DNA from: Oscillospiraceae bacterium
GTDB taxonomy: Bacteria; Bacillota; Clostridia; Oscillospirales; Acutalibacteraceae
Length of the DNA stretch: 33,874 bases
Assembly: GCA_902772935.1 (NCBI GenBank)
Contig: CACYCR010000086.1
Coordinates: 1 to 33,874 of the forward strand
Direction of reading: 5' to 3'
The translations under genes and the position numbers were made by a program. Below are positions 24,122-32,381 of the stretch, piece by piece (position 1 is the first letter of the stretch; each line of letters opens with the position of its first letter). The notes beneath the pieces are model-generated. The model was given only the letters and a program-made list of their open reading frames with translations. It was not told where the DNA came from and ran no database searches.

Positions 24122-25591
24122 ATGAAAGAAAAAAAGGAGAAGAAGCTGCACCGGCAGTCGCTGTTTCGACATTATTTTACGTTTACGGCGCTGATCGTTA
24201 TGGCGGCAATGATCGTTCTGGGCTCGCTGATTATCGTCCTCACGGCGAGTCAGTGGTGGAATGACAAAACGGATACACTCAACCGGAATGCACAAAGCAT
24301 CGTAAATCGACTGAAAAACATGGATTTCAGAAACGGCTTTGACGATGACCGGGAAATGCGGCAGTTTATTGAATCGCTGAAGATCATTTCTGATGCAACA
24401 ACATCGGATTTCTTTTTGGTGGACATCAACGGTGACGTTATCGCTTGCGGCGATGCCGGCCGGATTCACACAAAAGAGGACTGTCCGAATCATGCGAGTC
24501 TCAAAATCCGTGAAGATTACCTGACCAAAGCCACCAGCCACGGATTTACGGATTATGTAACAGACGAAGTCTTCGGCGCCGGAAAGTTCGTTGTCGCGAT
24601 CCCCGTTGTTTTTGATGACGTACCGCGCGGCGCGCTGTTTGCTGTCGAGGACGCAATCAAAGGTTTGCTGCCGTATGTACTCTCCATTTTGCAGACTGCG
24701 TTTTATTTCTTTATTGCTGCGATGATCGTGGTCTTTATCAGTGTTTTCCTGTTTTGCCGTGGTGTAACAAAACCGCTGGTGGAGATGCAGGAGGTTACCC
24801 GACACTTTGCCAAAGGAGAATTTGACCATCGCGCGCCGGAAAATTATAAGCGGACCTATCTGAATGAATTTGCACGATCACTGAACCATATGGCGGATGA
24901 ACTCGCCGTTGAAGAAGAGGCACAGCGCAGCTTTATCGCGAATGTTTCGCACGAGCTGAAAACGCCGATGACCACGATCGGCGGCTTCATCGACGGCATT
25001 CTGGACGGAACGATCCCTGCGGAAAAAGAAAAGGAGTACCTGACAACGGTCTCCCGTGAGGTCCGCCGGCTGTCGCGCATTGTGGTTTCGATGCTGAACC
25101 TTTCCAAAATTGAAGCAGGGGAGGTGGCCCTCAGTCCGCAGCGCTATGACGTGGTGAACCAGATCTTTGAAACGCTGCTGTCCTTCGAATGGGTCATCAA
25201 CGAAAAATCGATCACCATCGACGGCTTTGAAAATGTCGGCAGCGTCTTTATCAAGGCGGACCGGGATCTGCTGCAGCAGGTCATCTATAACCTGTTGGAC
25301 AATGCGGTGAAATTTACACCGCAGGACGGCACGATCAGCATTTTTGCCGAAAACACCGGCAAGAAAACAACGGTTACCATCCGGAATACCGGCGCAGGCG
25401 TTTCGAATGAAGAACTGTCGCGGATTTTCGAACGGTTTTATAAGGTGGATAAGTCCCGTTCCTTTGATGTCAAAGGCGTCGGCCTCGGCTTGTATATCGT
25501 CAAAACGATCATCAATATGCACGACGGCGAAATTCAGGCCCGCAGCGAAGAAGGCGAATACACCGAGTTTTCCTTCGAATTACCGTATTGA
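24122..25591 (+). CDS. Two-component sensor histidine kinase
   Basis: A 489-residue membrane kinase: transmembrane helix 1 (about 18-42), an extracellular sensor of about 135 residues, helix 2 (about 181-212), a HAMP linker (about 213-265), a HisKA domain with phosphoacceptor H277 in FIANVSHELKTPM, and a C-terminal ATPase domain with N box LQQVIYNLLDNAVKF, G1 around NTGAGVSNEEL and G2 GVGLGLYIVKTI. The sensor contains C-x(7)-EDC-type cysteines (ACGDAGRIHTKEDCP) that could form a disulphide or bind a ligand. GGGAGG precedes the ATG. It pairs with the response regulator just upstream. The signal is unknown. Confidence 0.95.
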   Translation: MKEKKEKKLHRQSLFRHYFTFTALIVMAAMIVLGSLIIVLTASQWWNDKTDTLNRNAQSIVNRLKNMDFRNGFDDDREMRQFIESLKIISDATTSDFFLVDINGDVIACGDAGRIHTKEDCPNHASLKIREDYLTKATSHGFTDYVTDEVFGAGKFVVAIPVVFDDVPRGALFAVEDAIKGLLPYVLSILQTAFYFFIAAMIVVFISVFLFCRGVTKPLVEMQEVTRHFAKGEFDHRAPENYKRTYLNEFARSLNHMADELAVEEEAQRSFIANVSHELKTPMTTIGGFIDGILDGTIPAEKEKEYLTTVSREVRRLSRIVVSMLNLSKIEAGEVALSPQRYDVVNQIFETLLSFEWVINEKSITIDGFENVGSVFIKADRDLLQQVIYNLLDNAVKFTPQDGTISIFAENTGKKTTVTIRNTGAGVSNEELSRIFERFYKVDKSRSFDVKGVGLGLYIVKTIINMHDGEIQARSEEGEYTEFSFELPY

Positions 25592-25592
25592 T

Positions 25593-25645
25593 GTTCATAG
25601 ATTTTTTTAAGTTTATTTAACGATTGTTTTTAACTTCTTTTTAGC
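25593..25645 (+). promoter_or_regulatory. Direct-repeat array upstream of htrA
   Basis: GTTCATAG (25593-25600) is followed by TTTAAG (25606-25611), TTTAAC (25616-25621), TTTAAC (25629-25634) and TTTAGC (25640-25645), spaced 10, 13 and 11 bp. Repeats about one helical turn apart are typical of OmpR/PhoP-family binding. The region precedes the protease gene that follows the two-component genes. No clear sigma-A -35/-10 pair was found here. Confidence 0.4.
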
Positions 25646-25746
25646 ATTTCATGGTAAAACATATTTAAAGAAACACAGAAAAATCGGTACGCCCGTTATG
25701 CCGAAACCGTTTCTTCTTCACGGGCAGAAAGGCATTGGTGATTTTT

Positions 25747-27327
25747 ATGTCAGACAATTACGAAAACGAAAACGGCGCCTATACGCCGGAAGACCAGCAG
25801 CCGCAATCCGCTGCAGACCTGAATAAACCGGCAGAGCCGCAGAGCTTTGATACGCAGACACCGGATGCACCCACGCATCCCGAGGCACCGCAGCAGCCCG
25901 CGCAGCCGACAAATCCGTTTTACGGAAGGCCGCAGCAGCCGCGGCAGGATCCGTTCGGTGCTTCTCCTTACGGTTCGCCCTACAGCAACCGTCCGCAGCA
26001 AAACGGACCGACCTATCAGCCCTATGGATATAACAACCCGCGCACAACGCCGCCGAAGAAAAAGAAAAGCAAAGGGCCCGTCGTTGCAATCGTGATTCTG
26101 ATTCTTGCCGTCGTGGTTGCCTTTGCAGCAATCGTCGGTGTATATATCGGAAAAGTGCATACGGGACAGGAAAACCGGCTCCCGACGGAACAGAGCGATT
26201 CGGTTTCGGAAAAACAGACGACCCAGGGCGATGCTGCCATTGATTACGGAACGACGAACAGTGCGAACGTTGAAGCACTGTCTTCAGTGCAGGTTGCCGA
26301 AAAATGCCGGAAGTCCGTGGTCGGTGTGATGGTTTACAGCAACGGCAAACTTGCCGGTGAAGGCTCCGGCGTCATCATGAACAAGGATGCCTCCGGCAAG
26401 TACACCTATATCATTACCTGCGCACATGTTGTCAGCGGCGGCAAATACACGTACGGCATCCTGACCCTTGACGAAAAACGGTATGAGGCCGAGCTGGTTG
26501 CTTATGATACCAGAACGGATATCGGTGTTCTGAAGGTCGAAGCAAACGATCTGCCTGCGGCAGAGTTCGGCAATTCCGACAGCCTGCGCGTCGGTGAAAC
26601 CGTCTATGCCATCGGCAATCCCGGCGGATCCGAATACTTCGGTTCCATCACCAACGGCATTGTTTCCGCAATCGACCGTTCCGTCTCTTCCACGTACACC
26701 ATGACCTGCATTCAGCACAACGCAGCAATCAACCCGGGCAACTCCGGCGGTGCGCTTGTCAATTCCGCCGGTCAGGTCATCGGCATCAACTCGTCCAAGA
26801 TCGCGGATACGGATTATGAAGGTATGGGCTTTGCTGTTCCGATGTCCGTTGTGAAACCGATCGTGGAAAGCCTGATCCAGTATAAATACGTACCGAACCG
26901 TCCGAAGCTTGGTATTCAGTACGCCTCGGTCAGTTCTTATCAGCTTTACAGCATGGTGGTTGCGATCAAGGGCCTGCCGGCAGGTTCTCTTGTGATCGCC
27001 GGTATTTCCACAGATTCCTCCCTTTCCAAGACAAATGCACAGGTCGGTGACCTCATCATTGCCGTCAACGGAAAGAAGATGGATGATTCCAGCGTGCTGC
27101 TGGATCTGATTAACACCGGTGCTGTGGGTGACACGCTGACGCTGACCTTGTGCCGCGTGGAAAGCCGCACCTATAAGACGTCCACGTTTGATGTGACCAT
27201 TACGCTGGTTGAAGACAAGGGCGTGGAAGAAGAAACAACAACAGAGTCCGTCAACGGCTATAATTACGGCGGCGCCGGCAGCTTTGAAGATTTCTTTAAA
27301 GAATACTTCGGCAACTTCGGTTGGTAA
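25747..27327 (+). CDS. htrA: Membrane-anchored HtrA/DegP-type serine protease with PDZ domain
   Basis: A 526-residue S1C protease. A long cytosolic N-terminus (about 1-107) rich in Pro, Gln, Asn and Tyr is followed by one transmembrane helix (about 113-137) and an extracellular trypsin-like domain with catalytic H227 (TCAHVV), D258 (DTRTDIGVL) and S333 (NPGNSGGALVN). A PDZ domain follows (about 400-495) and the C-terminus is Gly/Phe-rich (NYGGAGSFEDFFKEYFGNFGW). It should degrade or refold misfolded exported proteins. The ATG at 25747 has GGTGAT 5 bp upstream. It follows the kinase gene by 155 bp, with a repeat array that may bind the response regulator. Confidence 0.95.
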   Translation: MSDNYENENGAYTPEDQQPQSAADLNKPAEPQSFDTQTPDAPTHPEAPQQPAQPTNPFYGRPQQPRQDPFGASPYGSPYSNRPQQNGPTYQPYGYNNPRTTPPKKKKSKGPVVAIVILILAVVVAFAAIVGVYIGKVHTGQENRLPTEQSDSVSEKQTTQGDAAIDYGTTNSANVEALSSVQVAEKCRKSVVGVMVYSNGKLAGEGSGVIMNKDASGKYTYIITCAHVVSGGKYTYGILTLDEKRYEAELVAYDTRTDIGVLKVEANDLPAAEFGNSDSLRVGETVYAIGNPGGSEYFGSITNGIVSAIDRSVSSTYTMTCIQHNAAINPGNSGGALVNSAGQVIGINSSKIADTDYEGMGFAVPMSVVKPIVESLIQYKYVPNRPKLGIQYASVSSYQLYSMVVAIKGLPAGSLVIAGISTDSSLSKTNAQVGDLIIAVNGKKMDDSSVLLDLINTGAVGDTLTLTLCRVESRTYKTSTFDVTITLVEDKGVEEETTTESVNGYNYGGAGSFEDFFKEYFGNFGW

Positions 27328-27331
27328 GCCG

Positions 27332-27371
27332 AAAACAAAAACAACGGAGCAGGGTACAGCCTTGCTCCGTT
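27332..27371 (-). terminator. Terminator of the LCP gene (minus strand)
   Basis: A 12-bp stem (27343-27354 with 27360-27371, one wobble) is followed, reading the minus strand, by GTTTTTGTTTT. It lies beyond the stop of the LytR-CpsA-Psr gene, between it and the htrA stop. Confidence 0.7.
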
Positions 27372-27391
27372 ATTATATGATTAAAATACAG

Positions 27392-27423
27392 CCGCCGTCC
27401 GGTTTGATACGAACGGCGGTTTT
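27392..27423 (+). terminator. Terminator of htrA (plus strand)
   Basis: CCGCCGT (27392-27398) pairs with ACGGCGG (27413-27419), followed by TTTT. It lies past the LCP terminator, so the two convergent transcripts would overlap by about 80 bases. Confidence 0.7.
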
Positions 27424-27426
27424 GCT

Positions 27427-28800
27427 TTATTCATAGATGAATGCTTTCAGCAGCCGGATGTTCTCTTCGGTGTCGAGCTTGAGCACTGCGGCGCCGTTGA
27501 TACGCTGGTTGCTCCAGGTGCCGTCTGCGGGAACCTGATGCTGCGGATTTTCACCGCCGATGTAGTTGAATACGGCGGAGATGCCTGTGGTCAGCACTTC
27601 CGGCTGTGTCAGGCTGGTCGAGATCTTCGGCAGCACTTTCTTGATGATCATCTGCATTCGCGCCGGTTTTGTCTTGACAGCCTGCTTGACGATGGCGCCG
27701 ATGACCTTGCGCTGACGCTCCGTACGTTTGAAGTCATTGTCCAGGTAGCGGATCCGGCAGTACCAAAGCGCTGCTGCGCCGGAAAAATGGTTCTTGCCTT
27801 CTTTGGCGTAGAGGATCTTGACCGTTTCGCGCAGATATTTCGCTTCCGCTTCCGTCACGCCGTCAATATCAAGGCCGCCCATCAGGTCGATCAGTCTTGT
27901 GAACCCTTCAAAGTCAATCAGAATGTAGCCATCGAGCTTGATCTTGAAGTTATACTCGATCGTATCCAGCAGCAGCTGCGGACCGCCGTAGCTGAAGGCT
28001 GCGTTGAGCTTGGTGCTGTAGCCTTTGGACGGAATGTAAACATAGGAGTCGCGCAGCAGGGAAGTGAGCTTGACTTTATGATGCTTGCTGTCGATGGAAC
28101 AGATCAGCATGGTGTCGGTACGCTGTCCCTGTACGTCGCCGCGTGCGTCGCTGCCGAGCAGAAGAATGTTTTTGACACCGCCGCCGGTCATGAGCGTGCT
28201 TTCATCGACATACGCATTCTGATCGACAAATTGTTTGTCATAATGCAGATGACCGATGGCGCTGTATCCGTAGGCGAATCCGCCGAGCAGGCAGACAACA
28301 AGCAAAATGCAGATGACAGCGACAATGATTTTTCCGGCACTGCGCTTCTTTCGGCGTTTCGGCGGCGTATTGCGCTGTGCCGGGCGGTTTTGCTGTGTCC
28401 GCTGCGTCGGATATGGTTGCCGCTGACCGGGCGAACGGGACGGTTGCTGCGGCCGGTGCTGCACTTGCTGTTGTGGCCGCTGTGTCTGTATACCGCCGGA
28501 TGGCTGTTGCCGCGGTTGACCGGTGCGGGCTGGCGTCGCAGGCGGATTCTGCGTGGGAAATTGAACAGGCGTATATTCCGGCGGACCGGCGGGCGTATGT
28601 TCTTTTGCGGCAAGCGGCTGTCCCTTCGGTGTGCGGTTCGGGACGATGCTCTCACGCTCACTTTCCGGCAGATGAACTACGAAGTTTTCTTTTTTAGGTG
28701 GGAGTTCTGTTTCCGGCTCAACGGAAAAGAGATCGTTTTTTCCCGGCCGCTTCGGTCTGCGGTCCTTGTCGGAACGATCATTGAAATAAAAATCATCCAT
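27427..28800 (-). CDS. LytR-CpsA-Psr family cell-wall glycopolymer ligase
   Basis: A 457-residue membrane protein that transfers lipid-linked glycopolymers such as teichoic acid onto peptidoglycan. A long cytosolic N-terminus (about 1-155) is very rich in Pro, Gln, Arg and Thr, then comes a transmembrane helix (about 157-180) and the extracellular LCP domain: NILLLGSDARGD, RTDTMLICSID, KVKLTSLLRDSYVYIP, KLNAAFSYGG and DGYILIDFEGF, with the Arg and Asp residues that bind the pyrophosphate-lipid substrate. GGAGA precedes the ATG. The cytosolic tail resembles in composition that of the neighbouring HtrA protein. Confidence 0.93.
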   Translation of the reverse strand: MDDFYFNDRSDKDRRPKRPGKNDLFSVEPETELPPKKENFVVHLPESERESIVPNRTPKGQPLAAKEHTPAGPPEYTPVQFPTQNPPATPARTGQPRQQPSGGIQTQRPQQQVQHRPQQPSRSPGQRQPYPTQRTQQNRPAQRNTPPKRRKKRSAGKIIVAVICILLVVCLLGGFAYGYSAIGHLHYDKQFVDQNAYVDESTLMTGGGVKNILLLGSDARGDVQGQRTDTMLICSIDSKHHKVKLTSLLRDSYVYIPSKGYSTKLNAAFSYGGPQLLLDTIEYNFKIKLDGYILIDFEGFTRLIDLMGGLDIDGVTEAEAKYLRETVKILYAKEGKNHFSGAAALWYCRIRYLDNDFKRTERQRKVIGAIVKQAVKTKPARMQMIIKKVLPKISTSLTQPEVLTTGISAVFNYIGGENPQHQVPADGTWSNQRINGAAVLKLDTEENIRLLKAFIYE

Positions 28801-28843
28801 TGCTTTCTCTCCAATATCCTTAAAAGTGATTTAAGTATTTTCT

Positions 28844-28872
28844 ATTTTACATGAAACTGCAGTTTTTCGCAA
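28844..28872 (-). promoter_or_regulatory. Probable sigma-A promoter of the LCP gene
   Basis: On the minus strand, TTGCGA (28872-28867), a 17-bp spacer and TAAAAT (28849-28844), about 45 bp before the LCP start. Confidence 0.6.
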
Positions 28873-28931
28873 CCCCTTTTTTACAAAACAAAAAGAATTT
28901 CAGAAAAGCTTAAGAAATCGGCAGCGAACGG

Positions 28932-28960
28932 TTGACGCAACTTCGAAAGTATTGTATAAT
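28932..28960 (+). promoter_or_regulatory. Sigma-A promoter of purA
   Basis: TTGACG (28932-28937), a 17-bp spacer and TATAAT (28955-28960). The leader of about 50 bases holds only a small GCTTC/GAAGC hairpin (28981-28994). No purine riboswitch or PurR box was recognised. Confidence 0.85.
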
Positions 28961-29018
28961 AAATTGTTTTGAAAAGCACTGCTTCAAAAGAAGCGGACAG
29001 AAACAGGAGGTCATTTTT

Positions 29019-30293
29019 ATGGTCAGAGCAATTGTCGGCGCAAACTGGGGCGACGAAGGAAAAGGTAAGATTACAGATATGTTTGCCGCGGCATCCGATA
29101 TCGTGGTCCGCTTTCAGGGCGGCGCGAATGCCGGACACACAATCATCAACAATTACGGTCGGTTTGCGCTGCATCAGCTGCCGTCGGGTGTCTGCTATCC
29201 CGATGTCATCAACGTGATCGCCAACGGCGTCGCGCTGGATGTGGAAAAGCTGTTCAAAGAGATTCAGTCGGTACTGGACGGCGGTGTGCCGCAGGTCAAC
29301 CTGAAAATCAGTGAGCGCTGCCAGATCATGATGCCGTATCATGTGCTGCTGGATACCTATGAAGAAGAGCGGCTTGCGGACCGGGCGTTCGGTTCCACAA
29401 AAAGCGGCATTGCACCGTTTTATTCTGACAAATATGCGAAGATCGGTTTCCAGATCTGCGAACTGTTCGACGAGGACTATCTCAAAGAAAAGATTGAACG
29501 CGTTCTGCAGGTGAAGAACCTGATTCTGGAAAATGTATATCATAAACCGTTGCTGTCGGCGGATTCCGTATTTGAAAAGCTGATGGAATACCGCAGCATG
29601 ATTGCACCTTATGTCTGCGATACCGGAAAGCTGCTGCGGCAGGCGATCAAAGAAGGCAAGACCGTTTTGCTGGAAGGACAGCTCGGTTCCCTGAAAGATC
29701 CGGATCACGGCATTTATCCGATGGTCACGTCGTCCTCCACCCTTGCGGGATACGGTGCCATCGGCGCAGGCATCCCGCCGTATGAGATCAAGGACGTCTG
29801 CGTCATCACAAAGGCGTACTCTTCCGCTGTCGGCGCCGGCGAATTTGTCAGTGAGATCTTCGGCGAAGAGGCGCAGGAAATGCGGATTCACGGCGGCGAT
29901 AAGGGCGAATTCGGCGCAACCACCGGCAGACCCCGCCGCATGGGCTGGTTTGACTGTGTTGCAACGCGGTACGGCTGTGAAGTGCAGGGCGCGACACAGG
30001 TGGTGTTGACGGCGCTGGACTGCCTGTCTTATCTTGAAAAGATCAGCGTCTGCGTCGGCTATGAAATCGACGGCGTTGTGACGAAGGACTTCCCGGTGAC
30101 TCCGCTTCTGAAAAAAGCGAAGCCCGTGCTGGTGACGCTTGACGGCTGGCACTGCGATATCCGCGGTATCAAGGAATTTGACAAACTCCCGCAGGCTGCG
30201 CAGGATTATGTGAATTTCATCGAAAAAGAGATTGGTGTCAAAATCGCCTATGTATCCAACGGACCGAAGCGCGAAGAAATCATCAAACGCTGA
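29019..30293 (+). CDS. purA: Adenylosuccinate synthetase
   Basis: A 424-residue enzyme that joins IMP and aspartate using GTP, the first step from IMP to AMP. The P-loop is GANWGDEGKGK with catalytic D12, and H40 lies in GGANAGHTI. LLEGQLGSLKDPDHGIYPMVTSSST and the GTP-site region near the C-terminus are complete. The ATG at 29019 follows AACAGGAGGTC. It has its own promoter and terminator, so it is monocistronic. Length is close to the family norm of about 427-432. Confidence 0.96.
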   Translation: MVRAIVGANWGDEGKGKITDMFAAASDIVVRFQGGANAGHTIINNYGRFALHQLPSGVCYPDVINVIANGVALDVEKLFKEIQSVLDGGVPQVNLKISERCQIMMPYHVLLDTYEEERLADRAFGSTKSGIAPFYSDKYAKIGFQICELFDEDYLKEKIERVLQVKNLILENVYHKPLLSADSVFEKLMEYRSMIAPYVCDTGKLLRQAIKEGKTVLLEGQLGSLKDPDHGIYPMVTSSSTLAGYGAIGAGIPPYEIKDVCVITKAYSSAVGAGEFVSEIFGEEAQEMRIHGGDKGEFGATTGRPRRMGWFDCVATRYGCEVQGATQVVLTALDCLSYLEKISVCVGYEIDGVVTKDFPVTPLLKKAKPVLVTLDGWHCDIRGIKEFDKLPQAAQDYVNFIEKEIGVKIAYVSNGPKREEIIKR

Positions 30294-30305
30294 TTGTGTT
30301 CAGTT

Positions 30306-30336
30306 GCACCCCCATACGGACGGGGGTGCTTTTTTT
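30306..30336 (+). terminator. Terminator of purA
   Basis: GCACCCCC (30306-30313) pairs with GGGGGTGC (30322-30329), followed by seven T. Confidence 0.92.
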
Positions 30337-30375
30337 GAATATGGTATAAGGATTGCATGCTATTATCGCTGCTTT

Positions 30376-30404
30376 TTGTTAAACTGTTTTTACAAGATTA
30401 AAAT
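30376..30404 (+). promoter_or_regulatory. Probable promoter of the alpha/beta hydrolase gene
   Basis: TTGTTA (30376-30381), a 17-bp spacer and TAAAAT (30399-30404), about 33 bp before the start codon. Confidence 0.6.
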
Positions 30405-30436
30405 GCTGCAAGGCATCCCGAACAACAGGAGGAAAA

Positions 30437-31255
30437 ATGATGCAGGTTTCTGTAGATCAGGTATGTACAAACACATTTCAAATGCGTTATTTTCGCTTCG
30501 GCACAGGCAAAGCGCCACTGGTGATTCTGCCCGGACTCAGCGTACAGAGCGTCATCGGTCTTGCTGAAGCTGTGGCTTCGGTATATGCACCTTTGGCAGA
30601 AGATTTTACGGTATATGTTTTTGATCGCAGAGAAACGCTGCCGCCGACTTATGATATTCACGCGATGGCGGATGACACTGCCGCTGCGCTGTATGCACTC
30701 GGTCTGCGTAGCGTCTGTCTGTTCGGGGCATCACAGGGCGGTATGATTGCGATGACGCTTGCGATCAATTATCCGGATCTTGTGAAAAAACTGGCGGTCG
30801 GTTCTTCAGCGGCGTCTGTCAGTTCGGAGCAGTTTCAGACGGTTGAATACTGGATTCATCTTGCATCTGCGCAGGATGGTGCAGCGCTCTATCGGGACTT
30901 CGGCGCACACATCTATCCGCCCGCGGTGTTTGAAAAATACAAAGCGGCGCTGACGTTTGCGGGCAGAAGTGTGACAGCTGCGGAGTTTACGCGATTCATT
31001 ACGCTCGCCGAAAGTATCCGGGACTTTTCCGTTCTGAATGACCTTTGCAAAATTCGCTGCCCGGTGCTTGTGCTGGGGGATCGGGACGATGCGGTGCTCG
31101 GTGCTGCATCGTCAGATGAAATCGCCGCGCATCTGTCGCCGAACACACCGACGATACTGTTTCTGTCTGAAGGATACGGTCACGCCGCGTATGATCTTGC
31201 GCCGGATTATAAAACACGTCTTTTGAACTTTTTCTTGCCCGTCGATGAAAAGTGA
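30437..31255 (+). CDS. Cytoplasmic alpha/beta hydrolase
   Basis: A 272-residue alpha/beta-hydrolase-fold protein without signal peptide. The oxyanion strand is VILPGLS. The nucleophile elbow is G-A-S99-Q-G in CLFGASQGGMIAM, the acid is probably D215 or D217 in VLGDRDDAVLG, and the base is H249 in EGYGHAAYD. The type is close to proline-iminopeptidase or esterase-like small hydrolases; substrate unknown. CAGGAGGAAAA precedes the ATG. It is a single gene between the purA terminator and the next promoter region. Confidence 0.88.
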   Translation: MMQVSVDQVCTNTFQMRYFRFGTGKAPLVILPGLSVQSVIGLAEAVASVYAPLAEDFTVYVFDRRETLPPTYDIHAMADDTAAALYALGLRSVCLFGASQGGMIAMTLAINYPDLVKKLAVGSSAASVSSEQFQTVEYWIHLASAQDGAALYRDFGAHIYPPAVFEKYKAALTFAGRSVTAAEFTRFITLAESIRDFSVLNDLCKIRCPVLVLGDRDDAVLGAASSDEIAAHLSPNTPTILFLSEGYGHAAYDLAPDYKTRLLNFFLPVDEK

Positions 31256-31291
31256 ATAAAATTTACAGATTGTTTATAAAATTTTTCGGCG

Positions 31292-31313
31292 TTTGTTGGA
31301 CATTTGTTGGACA
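31292..31313 (+). repeat. Perfect 11-bp tandem duplication upstream of the phosphoesterase gene
   Basis: TTTGTTGGACA occurs twice head to tail, 31292-31302 and 31303-31313, just before TATAAT at 31322-31327. The first copy gives TTGGAC at 20 bp spacing, longer than usual, so the exact promoter is unclear. One helical turn between copies would suit a regulator that binds direct repeats. Confidence 0.75.
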
Positions 31314-31356
31314 AAAAATGGTATAATAAACAAAAAAATGTGAAAGGAAGAGTCGT

Positions 31357-32334
31357 ATGTCATTCAAATCGATCATTCTGAAACTCATGTCACTGTTTGT
31401 GGCAGTGGTTTTGCTGCTCCCGGCAGGCATCAGCAAAGGAAAACCCTATGATGTCAAAGATCCCGAAAACCTTAAGCTGCACTTCTCTGTGCTTTCCGAT
31501 GTTCATGTGGAGGGCAACAACTTTCCGCGCTATAAGATTTTCGCGCAGTCTTTGCAGAATGTAAAGAAGAACAAGAGCAAAAATGCCGCCATCGTTTTCC
31601 TTGGTGACAGCACAATGAACGGACAGGTCATTGAAAACACACTCTTCCACGGCGCAATTGCGCTGCATCTTCGCAATGAGACCGTATTGCCGGTTGTCGG
31701 CAATCATGATATCGGCAACGGCGAGGGTGACTATAAAAAGCTGCAGAATCGCTGGTATGATTATACGGCTGCGTTCTTTAACAAAAAGCTTTCGCACCCG
31801 TATTATTATGAAGTCATTGACGGTTATTATTTCATTGTCCTCGGCATGGAGGCGCAGGAAGTTTATGAAATGTATATGAGTGAAGAACAGTTCACCTGGC
31901 TGGAAGGCGTTCTTTCGGAAGCCGCAAAGAGCGGCAAGCCGGCTTTTGTTTTCTCCCATTATCCGACTGACGATGTGGTGGATGCCGATGGGAAGTACAC
32001 CGACCGTCTGACAAAGATGCTTGCAGAATACAATGAAACAAACGACCTGTTCTGCTTCGTCGGGCATACGCATATGCCGCTGATGCTGTTTTGGTCCTTC
32101 CATACCAGCGATGGTTTTGCCGAAACATATCTGCCGCGCCTGACCGATCTCGCCGGAAAAGACGACAACGAAATCTTTGATCGCAGCGGCATTGGCCTGG
32201 AAGTGGAACTGTATGAAAACGAAATCACGCTGCGCGGTCGTAACTTTTATACCAACGAATGGGTGGTTGACGATGAAGAAGACGGCAGCATGTGTGAAGT
32301 GACGTATCCGCTGAAAAATGCAGTGGCGGGCTAA
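31357..32334 (+). CDS. Exported calcineurin-like metallophosphoesterase
   Basis: A 325-residue protein with a hydrophobic signal-type N-terminus (IILKLMSLFVAVVLLLPAG) that could be cleaved or act as an anchor. All five metal-site blocks are present: D48-V-H50, G-D84-S, G-N116-H117-D118, H201 in FSHYP, and G-H237-T-H239. The family removes phosphate from nucleotides, phospholipids or phosphorylated envelope sugars; the substrate here is unknown. AAAGGAAGAG precedes the ATG. The next gene starts 47 bp later with no terminator between, so the two exported hydrolases form an operon. Confidence 0.92.
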   Translation: MSFKSIILKLMSLFVAVVLLLPAGISKGKPYDVKDPENLKLHFSVLSDVHVEGNNFPRYKIFAQSLQNVKKNKSKNAAIVFLGDSTMNGQVIENTLFHGAIALHLRNETVLPVVGNHDIGNGEGDYKKLQNRWYDYTAAFFNKKLSHPYYYEVIDGYYFIVLGMEAQEVYEMYMSEEQFTWLEGVLSEAAKSGKPAFVFSHYPTDDVVDADGKYTDRLTKMLAEYNETNDLFCFVGHTHMPLMLFWSFHTSDGFAETYLPRLTDLAGKDDNEIFDRSGIGLEVELYENEITLRGRNFYTNEWVVDDEEDGSMCEVTYPLKNAVAG

Positions 32335-32381
32335 CCTCCGATATTTATTCGGAAAACGATTGAAAGGGGAGGAACATCTGA

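Noticed and set aside
27538..28854. Plus-strand frame of 438 codons opposite the LCP gene
   Set aside because: It is antisense to a clear LCP ligase; its Arg/Leu-rich product reflects the reverse of Pro/Gln codons.
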